From Calycina herbarum (lineage: Eukaryota > Ascomycota > Leotiomycetes > Helotiales > Pezizellaceae): DNA of 64,000 nt. The position numbers were made by a program, and so were the translations under genes. Shown here piece after piece: positions 35,420-45,835 of this stretch (the first letter of the stretch is position 1; each line of letters starts with the position of its first letter). The notes under the pieces are model-generated. The model ran no database searches. It was given only the letters and a program-made list of their open reading frames with translations, and was not told the DNA's origin. Location of the stretch: the NCBI GenBank assembly GCA_001414485.1, contig LLEY01000019.1, positions 522,486 to 586,485 on the forward strand, written 5' to 3'.

Positions 35420-38400
35420 GTCCTTTAACGTGTTTAATTTTAAATAGTCTAAGTTTTTTATAATCTAATTTATTACTTAGTCTTTTTATATTAATATTTT
35501 TTTATACTAAGTAGACTTTATCCCTCTCTTTTAGCGTTAGCTTCTAACTACGTCGTTTATTATAGTAGTATGTATTTCTTTCTACTATAAATTATAGGTC
35601 TTTTATAAGTTCCTTATATAGACTTTTAATTTTTAAGATATAAACACGAGTAAGTTAGTTATTAATAGTTATAGATAGTAGTTCTTAATATACTAACAAT
35701 TTATACTTAAAATTAGTATAGAATAGTATAATAAGTATTGTTTCTATTACTAAACTATTATAAGCGAACTATGTTAAGAGTAGCAGTTCTACCTAGTTAT
35801 CTTACTAGTAGTTTATATAATAACGAAGGTATATTTTAACTACTTAATTTATTTGTTTATTTCCTCTATTTGTTTAAGAGTAGAAAGCTATAGATAGCTT
35901 CCTCTTTATACCTAAACGCTTTATAAGAGCGATCTAAAATTTTAAAGTAAAGAGCTTATCTCTATCTAAGAGTATTTCTTCTAGTAGTCTATATCTTAAG
36001 ACTACTTCTCTAAGGAATATAAATACTAATTCCTTAGCTATACTTAATTCTATATATACTATTAGAATTATATACTTTATAAGACGTTCTATAATAACTA
36101 GGATCGTGTTATATTTAACTCCTATTATTAGATCTTTAGATTTTAGTAATTTAATAATAAAATCTATAGATATTGATTTCTAAGGTATTTGTAGTATTAG
36201 AGTAGTGTTTATCTGTTTATAAGGAGTATAGTAGGAAGCCTTATTCCTAGTATAGGTATTATATTCTGCTATTACTTCCTTAACTATTATAGATAACCGA
36301 TTAATATAGTAGTGTTGTCTTATCCTCTAGAGGGTTCTACGAATTCCTTAGTAACCGTGAGCGAGCGTAGTATAGTATTCTTATACGAACTCCTTTATAT
36401 ATAAGCTAGGAACCTATAGTTTCCCTTTTATATACTAATTATAACCTTTATATATGTTTTAAATTTTATCTATCTAGATGTTGTTTATTACTACTATTTT
36501 ATATATAGTAGGTACTAAGTCTCTATTCTTAAGAGTTTTTAAGATTATAATCTTTTTATACTCTTTATCTCTCTTATATCTAGGTTTCTAACTAAGAGTA
36601 TTAGCTTAAGTATTTAATGTTCCTTTTATATATTAAATAATAATATTAAATCCTTCTAATATCTCTAACTATCTTGCTAATTATCTTGTTATAAGTTCCT
36701 TAGTTGTTATAAATGTCCTAAGATTCTTATAGTTAGATAAAACTATAACTAGGTGTTTTACTAACTATAAATAGATTCTCTAGTGTTCTAAAGCTAATAC
36801 TATAATAAGTAATTCCTTATTAAAGATACTATAGTTTTGTTATACTAGGTTAAATGTCTTAGAATAATATATAATAAGTATAAGTTTCCTTTTATTATTT
36901 AGCTGTAGGTGAACTATACCTACGGCTATGTCTAAGGCGTCTGTTTTAATTATACTAGGCTTATCTATATTAAAATTGTATAGAATAGGTTTTTCTATAA
37001 ACTTTGCTTTAATTTTCTAAAAAGTATCCTTTATCTGTTTATTCTATATGAATTTAATAGCTTTTTTAACTAGTCTTAATATTGGTTTAGTAATCTTTGT
37101 ATAGTTTTAAATAAATAGATAGTAAAAGTTTATAAATCTAAGGAAGGACTATATGTCTTTTATATTCTTTAGTGATTTCTAGTTTAAGATATTCTAGATC
37201 TTTGCTAGATTTATTTCTATTTTTCCTAGGCTAAATACCTATCTTAGGAAAAGTGTCTAAGTTACTCTAAACTTGTATTTTAAGAGTTTTAACTGAGAGT
37301 TTACTTTTATAAGTTGTTATAAAACTTCTTTAATATATCTTTTATATTCTTTTTCTTTTTCTAAGAAGATTAGGATATTATCTAGGTAATAAATTACTGT
37401 TACCCTTAGTAGATTTCTTAAAATGTTATTATTTTATCTTTAATATATAGCTAGTATATTATAAAGTCTAAATAGTATAACTATATATTTATAGAGGCCT
37501 GATAGTAAGGCAAATGCTGTCTTCTATTCGTCTCTAACTTTTATTTATATAAGTCTATAAGTGTTTTGTTAATCTAGTTTCGTAAATCGTACTATCTTGC
37601 CTAACTTGTCTTATAAGTACTAGCTAGGTAGTAGCGGATAAGCGTTCTTAACTGTGGCTTGATTTACTTCTTAGTAATTAATATATACTCTCTTATCTAG
37701 ATTGTCTTTTTTCTTAATAATAAGTATGTTTAAGGTAATTAGTAACTTAGATTTTCTAATATATCCCTTCTTAATACCTTTCTTTATATAACTTTCTATC
37801 TTCTATAGGCTTTTCTAGTTATATAGCTAAAGCTTCTACTTTAAGAGGTAATAATCCTCTTTTAATTTAATCTTATAATCCTATAAGCAATGTTTTAGTA
37901 AAGCTTACAAATCTTCTAGATTTTTAAACAAAGCCTTAAATTCTCTATACTACATAGGTATTTCGTTATCAGCTGTCCTACTAACCTATAGAGGACCCTG
38001 GGCTAGGTGTTCTAGCGTCTTAGAAGAGGTGGCGCTAACCTCGTTCTAGCCTTATAGTTATAATTATAAACCTATATAATTATATCGACTAAAGGTTATT
38101 ATTTAAGCCTTCTAATTAATATCTAGATTATGTTCCTTAATTTATAGTATACTAAGTATTACTTTCTTACTCCCTATTTTAATAATATTAAATTATATAT
38201 CTAAGTAGTGTTCTTTAATAGTAATATTTATTAGAATAGTTTACTAGTTAATAATTCTATCCTAGTATATAACGTCTATTCTATTAACTACTCCTAAGTA
38301 GTATAGCCTTATACCTTTAATTAGAATGTTTAGCTTCTTCTAAGCTATTAGAGAAAGGAAATTACCCGTTGCTTCTAAATTAATTAAGACTTAGAGTTCC

Positions 38401-40277
38401 TTTCCTCTTATCTTCGCTATTACTATAAGTTGATTTTCTCTAGAGGTAGTGTTTAATTCTCTAATTATTAGTTGGTAGAGCTCTCTCTATACTAACTCCG
38501 TTTCTTAATCTATATTATATTCGTTTATCTCTTAGAAGATTATACTAAATAATTTCCTACTTCTTAATTCTTAAAATATTACTCTAACTTTTCTAATTAA
38601 AGCGACTATAGTATACTAGCCTTCTATTTCTAGTATAGCTTCCTTATTATTAGGTAGTATACCTAAAAAACTAGGTTTAGGGTGTCTTATAAAGTTATTA
38701 GGACCCTGTTATTACTATAAGCTAGTTTCCTCTTATAAGTCTACGACTATCTAAATATCTCCTATCTTAGGTATACTAGATAGCTTGCTAGATACTGCTT
38801 ATTTTAGTCTAGGTTCTTTAAATTCGATGGTTTCCCTTCTAGTAATAAGGCTTACTAAAGTTATTCTATCTTATTTATTCTAAACTATTTTATAGGTTAT
38901 TAAAATAGTAGAGTTGATTCCTTAAGTAGAATATAAGCTCTAGAAATTAGGTTTCTAGTTTTCTATATATACCTATCTATTCCCTCTTTTAAAAGTTCTA
39001 ATAAATGCCTATATTTTACCTTATTTAGGCTTATATATTCCTAGATCTACCTCTAATAAGTTAGATATCGATTCTAACGATTCTAACGAACTCGTTAATA
39101 GTAGTAATTCATATTCTATCTAAAAGGGCAATTTATAACCTATTTCTAACCGTATATTATAATATTCTTTAAGTAATAGATCCCTATTATTATTAGTATC
39201 CTATATCTTACTAACTTATATCTTAATTCCTTCGTTTAGCTATAAGTATATAGCGCCTACCGTTGTATCTACAGCGTCTGTTTTAATTTATATACTATAA
39301 CCTCTAGCCTCGAGTTCTTCGTCTATAAGTTCAGTCTTTTCTAGTAAAGCTACTTCTTTTTAAACAGTAGCGTTAGCTTATTTCCCTTTAGAGTCTTTCC
39401 TCTTACTATACTCATTTACTCTATAGCTAAGAAGACTATAGTTATAACATAAGTTCTACTTACATCGACGATTTCGCTCTTTCTAAGACAATCCTCCTCT
39501 CTAGGAGTTTTCTTTCTTAGATTCCCTTCCTAGAACCTAAGATTTCTAGGTAGCATCGATTTCTATAGGGTCTCCTCGATCTTTTCGTCTACCTTTTCTA
39601 TATCGGTAACTATAACTTCCTTTCTTCTCTAGATTCCTTTTATAAATATAGTTATTAATCCTAATTATATTATTTATTAATTTATTTAACATATCTAGAA
39701 AATCCTCTTATATAAGTTCATCCTTTACGTTATCCTTAAGTCTATAATAGAATTGTTTATATAATACTTCGTTGTTCTATCCTATCTATACTAAGTACTA
39801 TTAAAATTATAAGGCATACTTAGCAGCTGACCCCTTTTGCTTAAGCGTATATAGAGCCCTAACTGCCTTTTTCTTTATATTAACGTCCTTAAAAGCCTAG
39901 TTAATTCCTTCCCTAAACTCTTAAACATTTCTAAACAAATCCCTTGTCTTCTTAGATATTTAAAGAGAGACTTTTCCTTTAGCTATCTTATTCGCCTAGT
40001 AATCCTCTAAGTGTGGTTCTAACCAGTTATAAGCTGCCCCTTTAAGATAGGTAGACAACTATATAACCTAGTTAGTTTTACTTCTAAACTAAGTATAATA
40101 AAAACTTAAGTAGAGGGAAGCTTTTATTAAGAATTCGGCTAGTTTCTTAGGCGAGCTATCGTACAGCTTCGGAAGAGGAAGTTTCACTTCCTCTTAAAAG
40201 GTAGTGACTGGTGTAACTGAGGGGTCTATAGCTAGCTTTAGTAGGGTGGTTTTCGGAGTAGAAGAGGTTACTAACAT
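35420..40277 (-). pseudogene. Element B gag-pol remnant
   Basis: Gag, zinc knuckle, reverse transcriptase with YLDN, RNase H and integrase remnants occur in that order from right to left and are broken by many TAG/TAA codons. Only the second catalytic aspartate of the reverse transcriptase is changed here, whereas elements A and C have lost both. Confidence 0.75.
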
Positions 40278-40311
40278 AGTAGTAATCTTACTTCTAAGCA
40301 GGTACTTAAAG

Positions 40312-40758
40312 TATAACGAAACTTAAACGAACTAGACAAAGACGACTAAGTCTCGAAGGTTAGTATATAGGTAAGAAGTATAAATGCGCCGGGTTGTTTA
40401 CTTAGAAGTGAACTTGTTACTTATATTAAAGATATTAAATAAGATAATAAGATTAATAACTAAAGTTAAGCACGAAGCTCCTATCTAATAGCAGACGTGC
40501 CCGTCTTATATAGAACCCTTCGTGCTACCTAGATCCCTATATAAGCCTGGATCCCTAGATCCCTTTAGATCCCTTATAGGATCTAACGGGATCTATTATA
40601 TAACCTCCAATAGTTATCTAATAGTAAGATCCTAGAATACCTAAATGCTTTTGTATTACTGATTCCCTCTTATACTACCTTCTATTTCCTAGATATCGTG
40701 CCTTATCCTGTTAGAGCGCCGTCTGGACTACTTACTACGCTTAACGTGATTCGTGACA
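40312..40758 (-). repeat. Element B 5' LTR (right)
   Basis: This is the less mutated of the two B LTRs in the stretches I compared (CGTGATTCGTGACA kept). It is bordered by the CCAGC duplication on the outside. The inner flank CTTTAAGTACCTGCTTAGAAG, read on the minus strand, closely matches the inner flank of element A's 5' LTR. Confidence 0.9.
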
Positions 40759-40763
40759 CCAGC

Positions 40764-41510
40764 TTTGATTAGGTCCGCCAGAGCCTGGAAGAGCTAATAA
40801 GCGTCTGTAAACAGCTTTTATAAGACGAAGCAGTTACATATACAACCCGTATATACAGCGCCTAGGAAACCGCCTATAAGGGAATCGAGGCTACTTAGGA
40901 ACGCTAGCGTAAGCAAGCAAACAAGCACCGGCAACTAGTAGACTTTGCTATAGGCAACAAGGTCTACGTATTAACAAAGACGTAGAATATAGACTGCCTA
41001 AGCTATAAGCTCGACTAACAGATAGCTAGTCTATATACAGTCTTAGAAAAGGTTAGAAACGCTTTCTAGGTCGACCTGCCTCTAATAATTAAAATATAGC
41101 CTATAATCTCTATAAATAAGCTTTGTAAAGCTTCTAACGATCCGCTACCAGGCCAGCTATAGGAACTAGGACTTCCTATTATAGTTAATAGGTATAACGA
41201 ATAGGATGTAGACTAAGTACTAGCCTCTAGAGGCTATTATAGAAAATTACAATACTAGGTTTAATAGATATAAAGCGAGCTAGACCCGGCCTAGTACCCA
41301 GCTTCTGACTTTATAAGCTACCTATATAAGCTTTAAGAGTTTCACGCTCTAAATCCTTCTCTTCTAAGGCCTTCTAGGTACTTAGCAGAATAGTTATAAA
41401 GCTAGGAAGATAGTATAGACAAGCTAGAATATTATAAGAACAAGGATAAATTACCTATAGAGTAGTAGGTTCAGAGCTCGCAGGCAAGCTCTACTCAAAG
41501 AGGGGGGTAA
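40764..41510 (+). pseudogene. Element C pol remnant, 3' portion
   Basis: It continues the integrase C-terminus after element B: AVTYTTRIYSA, KQANKHRQLVDFAIGNKVYVLTK and LYTVLEKVRNAFQVDLP-like blocks with a few stops. It ends at the polypurine tract before the 3' LTR. Confidence 0.72.
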
Positions 41511-41839
41511 TGTTACAGACCTAGCCACCGCCGAGCACGTGACTTACGTACAGCTGCTCGCCGGCGTCCGCAAAGCCTGCTATTCCTAGCCTAGCCTAGA
41601 ACCATTCCTACCTAGGTTAGGAACTATTTCTATAAACGGATCGACATTCCTATAACTTATCGATTCCTTAGCTATCTCTATATTATAGGACCTCTAGAAG
41701 TCTCCTCTTTCCTTCTCTTCTCTTCTGTAGCTTTAGATCTTCAATTAAACCACCTCTTACTTCTCTAATTATCCGCTATACCTGTGTATACTACAGGTAA
41801 GGATAACTACTAGAGGGCTAGCAGATTGGGTTTGTCACA
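41511..41839 (+). repeat. Element C 3' LTR
   Basis: It is about 329 bp, preceded by a polypurine tract and ending TTTGTCACA. It is less decayed than the 5' copy (CCTGTGTATACTACAGG kept here, CCTATATATACTATAGG there). Confidence 0.9.
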
Positions 41840-41844
41840 AAATT

Positions 41845-42226
41845 AGCTAATTATTAATAGCAGAATCAAGAGAATACTATACCTTCTTAAGATATGCAAT
41901 CGCAGCCTTTACTATTTAGTACGTAGTTCCTAGTCCTATCTCCTACTACTCGTAACAGTACTGTCGGACAGCCTCCTCCTAGCTCTTATTCAACACCTTA
42001 TTATTGCCACCATATATATTATATATACCTTCCGAGTTACGCTTCCTCTTTTTAGCCCTCTAGATAGCCTTCTATACCGACGATTCGTTTGCGCTATATA
42101 TTCTTGCTCCTACGGTTGCTGCCTCGCGACCACCTTGTTCTGTGGTCTATTCCACGGCCTTCTATATACGCTCCTTTTCTTCTAATTTATTAGAAGGGAG
42201 AGGGGGTGGGGAACTGCGAATAGCCT
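41845..42226 (-). pseudogene. N-terminal part of the DNA transposon's transposase
   Basis: From an ATG at about 42226 the minus strand reads MEAIRSSPPPLPSNKLEEKER, then stop-broken blocks such as EEAVRQYCYE and IVKAAIAYLKKV, suggesting a helix-turn-helix DNA-binding region. The frame leads into the AAATT duplication, beyond which the catalytic core resumes at 29185. RIP changes thin out towards 42200. Confidence 0.65.
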
Positions 42227-42327
42227 CCATTGTGTTAATTAATAGACGCGTTGTGTGTTGATAGAAATAAGTAAGATGGTTAAATGTATGTAATTTAGGT
42301 GGGAAGCTAATCTACGGGATTTTCTCG

Positions 42328-42386
42328 GCAGGACACTTGCTTTTACCGACTACAAGCGAATGCGCCGTAGAAGGGGAACCGGCTAT
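42328..42386 (-). repeat. Right terminal inverted repeat (59 bp) of the DNA transposon
   Basis: It is the perfect reverse complement of 14708-14766, followed by the TA at 42387-42388. The unmutated CA/TG steps contrast with the interior. Confidence 0.9.
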
Positions 42387-42521
42387 TAGTCAACAAGAAT
42401 TGACATGGGACAACTAAAATTTGGTTCGCTACCATTGTCAGGTTGATTGCTACCTAGGTATAACATTCCGAGATCTTGAAGGGTGCTAGATCGAGAGCAA
42501 AGACTAAAGAGAGCAAATAGC

Positions 42522-42710
42522 CTCACGATGACAAGAAAAGAGGCAGTAAATTGATTCTACTACAACAATGGACCTATATCGTTTTGTACATTTGAAATCC
42601 TTTTTCTAAGCTATCTAGGTAAATAGTATAAGCTGCTCCAATTTTTGGGTAAATTGTTTGAATTAGCCTTGAATGTTAGAGCAACGGGATTGCTGCCGCC
42701 TTTCCACGAG
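42522..42710. mobile_element. Decayed MITE copy 3
   Basis: The left end CTCACGATGACAAGAAAAGA and the right end GCTGCCGCCTTTCCACGAG are degenerate forms of the termini at 6541 and 6750. The interior GAATTAGCC..GTTAGAGCAACGG matches the GAATTACCC..TTGGAACAACGAG of copy 2. It is about 190 bp and lies just outside the transposon nest. Confidence 0.5.
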
Positions 42711-43109
42711 CCAGCTTCGCCTCTACCAAAAAGGGGGTCTGGATGAAATTATCAAAACTTAAACAGGCTTAAGCGAATTTCACTTTCTGTTTGAATTTAC
42801 GACGAGTAATTATAAATTGAAGTAGTTTACTATGATGGGTATTGCCGTGGCCCATATTGTCAATTTGCGGAGAGAGCATAGCTGGAAAACTATTTTAAAT
42901 AAGTAGCATTTTTTGTTTTGAGAAGTTTATTGTAGAAGAGAACATTCTCAGGGTTCGAAAAGAGATATAATTAAGAAAGAGAAAGATTATATTGAAAGTT
43001 TAGATTTGTTATCCCATAAAAACTCGACTGTAACGAAGGAAATTGTGCGACTTATTCTTTTCGTTTAGGGTCAGTTCGTTAGAGAAACTAGAAGTCATTT
43101 AGCTTCATT

Positions 43110-43136
43110 GGGGGGGTGGGTGGGGTGGGTGGGGGT
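43110..43136 (+). other. G-quadruplex-type guanine-run motif
   Basis: Five G-runs of 7, 3, 4, 3 and 5 bases, each separated by a single T, lie about 35 bp downstream of the stop codon of the 43171-44346 gene. The C-rich complement would be in that gene's 3' UTR. Single-base loops favour a very stable quadruplex on the plus strand. Confidence 0.6.
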
Positions 43137-43170
43137 GTAAAGAATCGGGAGCTTAAGAAAATAATTGATT

Positions 43171-44346
43171 TCACTCGGAATCAAATGCTTCTCGAAATTC
43201 CTGCTCGTTTCCAAAGAGCACACTTGCGTCTTGGGCGAGAGACTCTTCTATTGATGGTTGCGGCGGATTTGCAAAACCCAGAGGTCTCGTAAGTTTGTTC
43301 CCGATAGTATTTGCTACTTGATTGACCGGGAGATTGTTCCGGGATTTGTTTTCAAATCCATGGTTTGCTGTGTTAGAGAAAGTCGCGGGTGCTTGTCCCA
43401 AACTATCAGAGCCTGTGAGCGGAACTGCTGGAGTACTACTCCTGTTTACTCGGCCGTTATTCATAGATCGTAGGTTGGTCTGGGGTTCTTGATAGCCAGT
43501 TGCTGGAACAAATGCATTCCAGTCTACCTGGTTAAGATCTATAGGAGCTAAATCATGTTGAAGGAGCGGACTGTTGAACGGATTGGCTTGACGGGTCATT
43601 TCTGCAACCGGAGCTCGAAATTGATTTCCTTGCCCATTTCCCATCATTTTTGGAGGCCCAGTTTTAGCTTGATGCTTTTGAGCTTTTCTTTGACTTGCGA
43701 CTATATCATAACGGGCTTTGCAGAAATAGGCGTCCGTTTTGTAGATATTCCAACCCTTCTTTTTAATGTACAAGTTCATGTGTTCGGAAACAAATTTCCA
43801 GAGATCACTTGTTGAGAGCCTGGGGGAGTACTTTTGAACAAGCAAATAAAGAAGGAAGTCACTTTCTGGAATGAAAAATTCCGTCAGCTGAGGTTGAGTT
43901 TTCGTTGGCGGCAACTCCTGTGTCTTCTGGTATTTTCTTGGCTGAGTTCGAGACATCGTAGTTAAGAGCTTCCGCTTCTTGGAAGAAGATTGAGACGCCG
44001 TTGGTTTAGGCCGAGGGTCTAATTTTCTCTTTGGGGGTACAAAGATTTTCGGCAAAGGCTCATTGTTTTCAACTCTTCTAGCTTTCTCGATCTCGTACTC
44101 TTTCGAGTATCTTCGCTGATTGAGAAGCTCATGGCGTTTGCGCAAACTGTTAGCTTTGGCTTCCATCTGTCGAGCCATCTCAACAAGGGAGAGAGTGTTA
44201 TCATCCTTTGCATCGAGAAATGCATCCATCTCGCCTGCGACCTTGATGAAAAACCCGTGCTGTGTTTTAGTTTCGGCCACCTGTAGAGTAATACTCCATA
44301 GAGTAAAGTCTAGTTCTGGCGTCCAATCGTAGGTAAATCTACTCAT
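43171..44346 (-). CDS. Lysine-rich putative nuclear protein with two SANT/Myb-like regions
   Basis: This is a single exon of 391 residues. Residues ~5-75 (WTPELDFTLW..VAGEMDAFL..LRKRHELL) and ~155-225 (LTEFFIPESDFLLYLLVQ..DLWKFVSEHMN..WNIYKTDAYFCKARYDIV) have the aromatic spacing of trihelix/Myb-SANT-like DNA-binding folds. A basic bipartite-type stretch lies between them (PPKRKLDPRP..SSSKKRKLL). The C-terminal ~150 residues are Asn/Gln/Pro-rich and probably disordered. The domain call is my reading of the pattern, not a certain match. The ATG at 44346 is the first in frame. Confidence 0.7.
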   Translation of the reverse strand: MSRFTYDWTPELDFTLWSITLQVAETKTQHGFFIKVAGEMDAFLDAKDDNTLSLVEMARQMEAKANSLRKRHELLNQRRYSKEYEIEKARRVENNEPLPKIFVPPKRKLDPRPKPTASQSSSKKRKLLTTMSRTQPRKYQKTQELPPTKTQPQLTEFFIPESDFLLYLLVQKYSPRLSTSDLWKFVSEHMNLYIKKKGWNIYKTDAYFCKARYDIVASQRKAQKHQAKTGPPKMMGNGQGNQFRAPVAEMTRQANPFNSPLLQHDLAPIDLNQVDWNAFVPATGYQEPQTNLRSMNNGRVNRSSTPAVPLTGSDSLGQAPATFSNTANHGFENKSRNNLPVNQVANTIGNKLTRPLGFANPPQPSIEESLAQDASVLFGNEQEFREAFDSE

Positions 44347-45835
44347 TGTGAGTTTGGGGTGAAGATCTCAGTAAATATGTGGTGATGTTCGTTGAGATGA
44401 TGTTGTGAGAGTAAAATTAGATCTCGAATTGGGTAACCTAAGATTCAGTTCCAACGTAACTTTATAAACAATTCTCACTGTTCGGAATGCAGTTGTTGCT
44501 CTGGTAAACAATTTTGAGTTTCTTTATTATCACAACTCTCTTTGTAGATTAGGAAGAGTTGTCTTTTCTTTGTGGAAGAAAATTAATGTTATTGTCATGA
44601 AAGAGGTAAGAACTGCTTCAACTTCAATTGAATAAGCGAATTGAGCTACCTGTTTACAAATACCAGAACTCTTGAAACATGTACCTCTATCAACTATCTG
44701 CCTCGGAAGGAAATCAAGCCATCACATTGCTCTGCTAAAAGGGGCTTGTTAAAGAATCCCAATCGTACCTGCCACGTCTTTTCACTTCTAGTATGTGTAC
44801 GACTCCATGATATTTAGTCATCTTTCAAGTCAAAATCATTCAATTCAAACATAGTGTACTTTCAAAATAGGAGCTCGCTTAGGCGAAAAAAGCTGCCCCA
44901 TGTAAATCTTTCACAGTTGAAAAGTACGCAAATTCTCCACAATGCTTCCTTCCAATCAATTCAAGTCCAAACCTGGTGCCAACAACCAAACCCCAAACAC
45001 TCTGAACCGTCATTCCAGCTTAATTATCCACGACTGTTTACATCATCCTTGGGTGTACGTATTGAAACTGTCACGTTTTTGTCACGTGCTCCTGCCAAGC
45101 TCGAGCTCGGTGGGTTACAGGGAGGCGCACCTGTATATAAGGCCTTCTGCTTACTCTCTTTAAATAACAAGCTTTTAACTCTTAATTAATACTTTAATAC
45201 TCTTTTATCTACTTAAACATCCCTGATTTATGCTCTAAACATTACGTCATAGAAACTTTTCATAGTAAAATTCTCTTTTCTTTTTTTTACGAGCTGGGGT
45301 CAAATGTCGAAGTCAAATTTTCATCCAGCCAGCTTTCATTATCACTCAAGCGATGAAAATCCAGACCAAGTCATCCTTTTGTCTTATTTTCTCTCAGTAA
45401 CATGACGAAATGTCCTCGTTCCAATTTTGAGATCTGCCTAAATAACCATAGTAAGATAAGGTAACCCTAAATTCTTTCGTGTCCTATCCTGCCCATACAC
45501 GCAAGAAAACCCCCGAAGAGGTGCATATTTCACCGTACAGAGAGCTTGGCTTCGATATGGACACGAATTCTGGTCTTGTGAAGAAACTTGCTATGTGGTT
45601 GGTGTTACCAAAAGCTGGGTGATTGGATTGAGCGACCCTTCAGGCACCCTTGTCGATGCATGTAACGTGAACATTAGAGAGTTTGAATACGAGGATGACG
45701 ATAAATTGATGGGGACATGAGTGGAAAGATTTGTTTTCTGATTTCATATACACTTGTTCATCTCTTTTTCTCTCCCCTTTCTCGCGCGAGAACCCTCGAC
45801 AAACTTCAATTTCAATCCACCCACTCGACGTCACG
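44347..45835. other. Divergent intergenic region with one possible solo LTR
   Basis: These 1.5 kb separate two divergent genes. Short frames here lack family features. The only structure I can support is the candidate solo LTR at 45069-45251. Confidence 0.4.
45069..45251. repeat. Candidate solo LTR (183 bp)
   Basis: The segment begins TGTCACG, ends ACGTCATA and is flanked by GAAAC on both sides (45064-45068 and 45252-45256). It holds CACGTG near the start and a TATA box (TGTATATAAGG), like the LTRs of the nest, but otherwise does not match them. It is not RIP-mutated. Confidence 0.5.

Larger units (their letters stand above)
34028..40758 (-). mobile_element. LTR element B: chromovirus of the A family, minus strand, inside element C
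   Basis: LTRs of 447 bp (34028-34474 and 40312-40758) are flanked by CCAGC at 34023-34027 and 40759-40763. Transcription would run from right to left. Gag begins near 40277 and its later part reads LYKQFYYRLKDNVKDELI. The knuckle remnant is near 39410-39450, the reverse transcriptase box is YLDNILIF (37377-37388), and the chromodomain is at the left end. Its coding remnants match element A closely, so the window holds two related elements in opposite orientation. Confidence 0.9.
29186..41839 (+). mobile_element. LTR element C: Ty3/Gypsy retrotransposon interrupted by element B
   Basis: LTRs at 29186-29513 and 41511-41839 (about 328 bp) start TGTTAC and end TTATA/TCACA. They are flanked by AAATT at 29181-29185 and 41840-41844. 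Gag, reverse transcriptase and integrase remnants read on the plus strand. A polypurine tract (AAAGAGGGGGGTAA) abuts the 3' LTR. The element splits the DNA transposon's transposase gene. Its family differs from A and B. Confidence 0.9.
14706..42388 (-). mobile_element. Fot1/pogo-like DNA transposon expanded to 27.7 kb by nested insertions
   Basis: Identical 59-bp inverted repeats at 14708-14766 and 42328-42386 begin ATAGCCGGTTCCCC and are flanked by TA on both sides. This is the target signature of Tc1/mariner elements. Removing elements A and C and their duplications leaves three pieces (14708-15153, 27739-29185 and 41845-42386) of about 2.4 kb in total. They read as one minus-strand DDE transposase: an N-terminal part from an ATG near 42226, then the catalytic core. 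The element is dead: its frame is full of TAG/TAA codons and one catalytic Asp is Asn. Confidence 0.85.

Noticed and set aside
14706..42388. A Starship-type or other giant cargo-carrying element
   Set aside because: No tyrosine-recombinase captain and no host-type cargo genes are seen. All interior segments are explained by nested retroelements and one DNA transposase.
44854..45189. 111-codon plus-strand ORF
   Set aside because: It overlaps the solo-LTR candidate, lacks recognisable features, and its coding-like look is not sustained.
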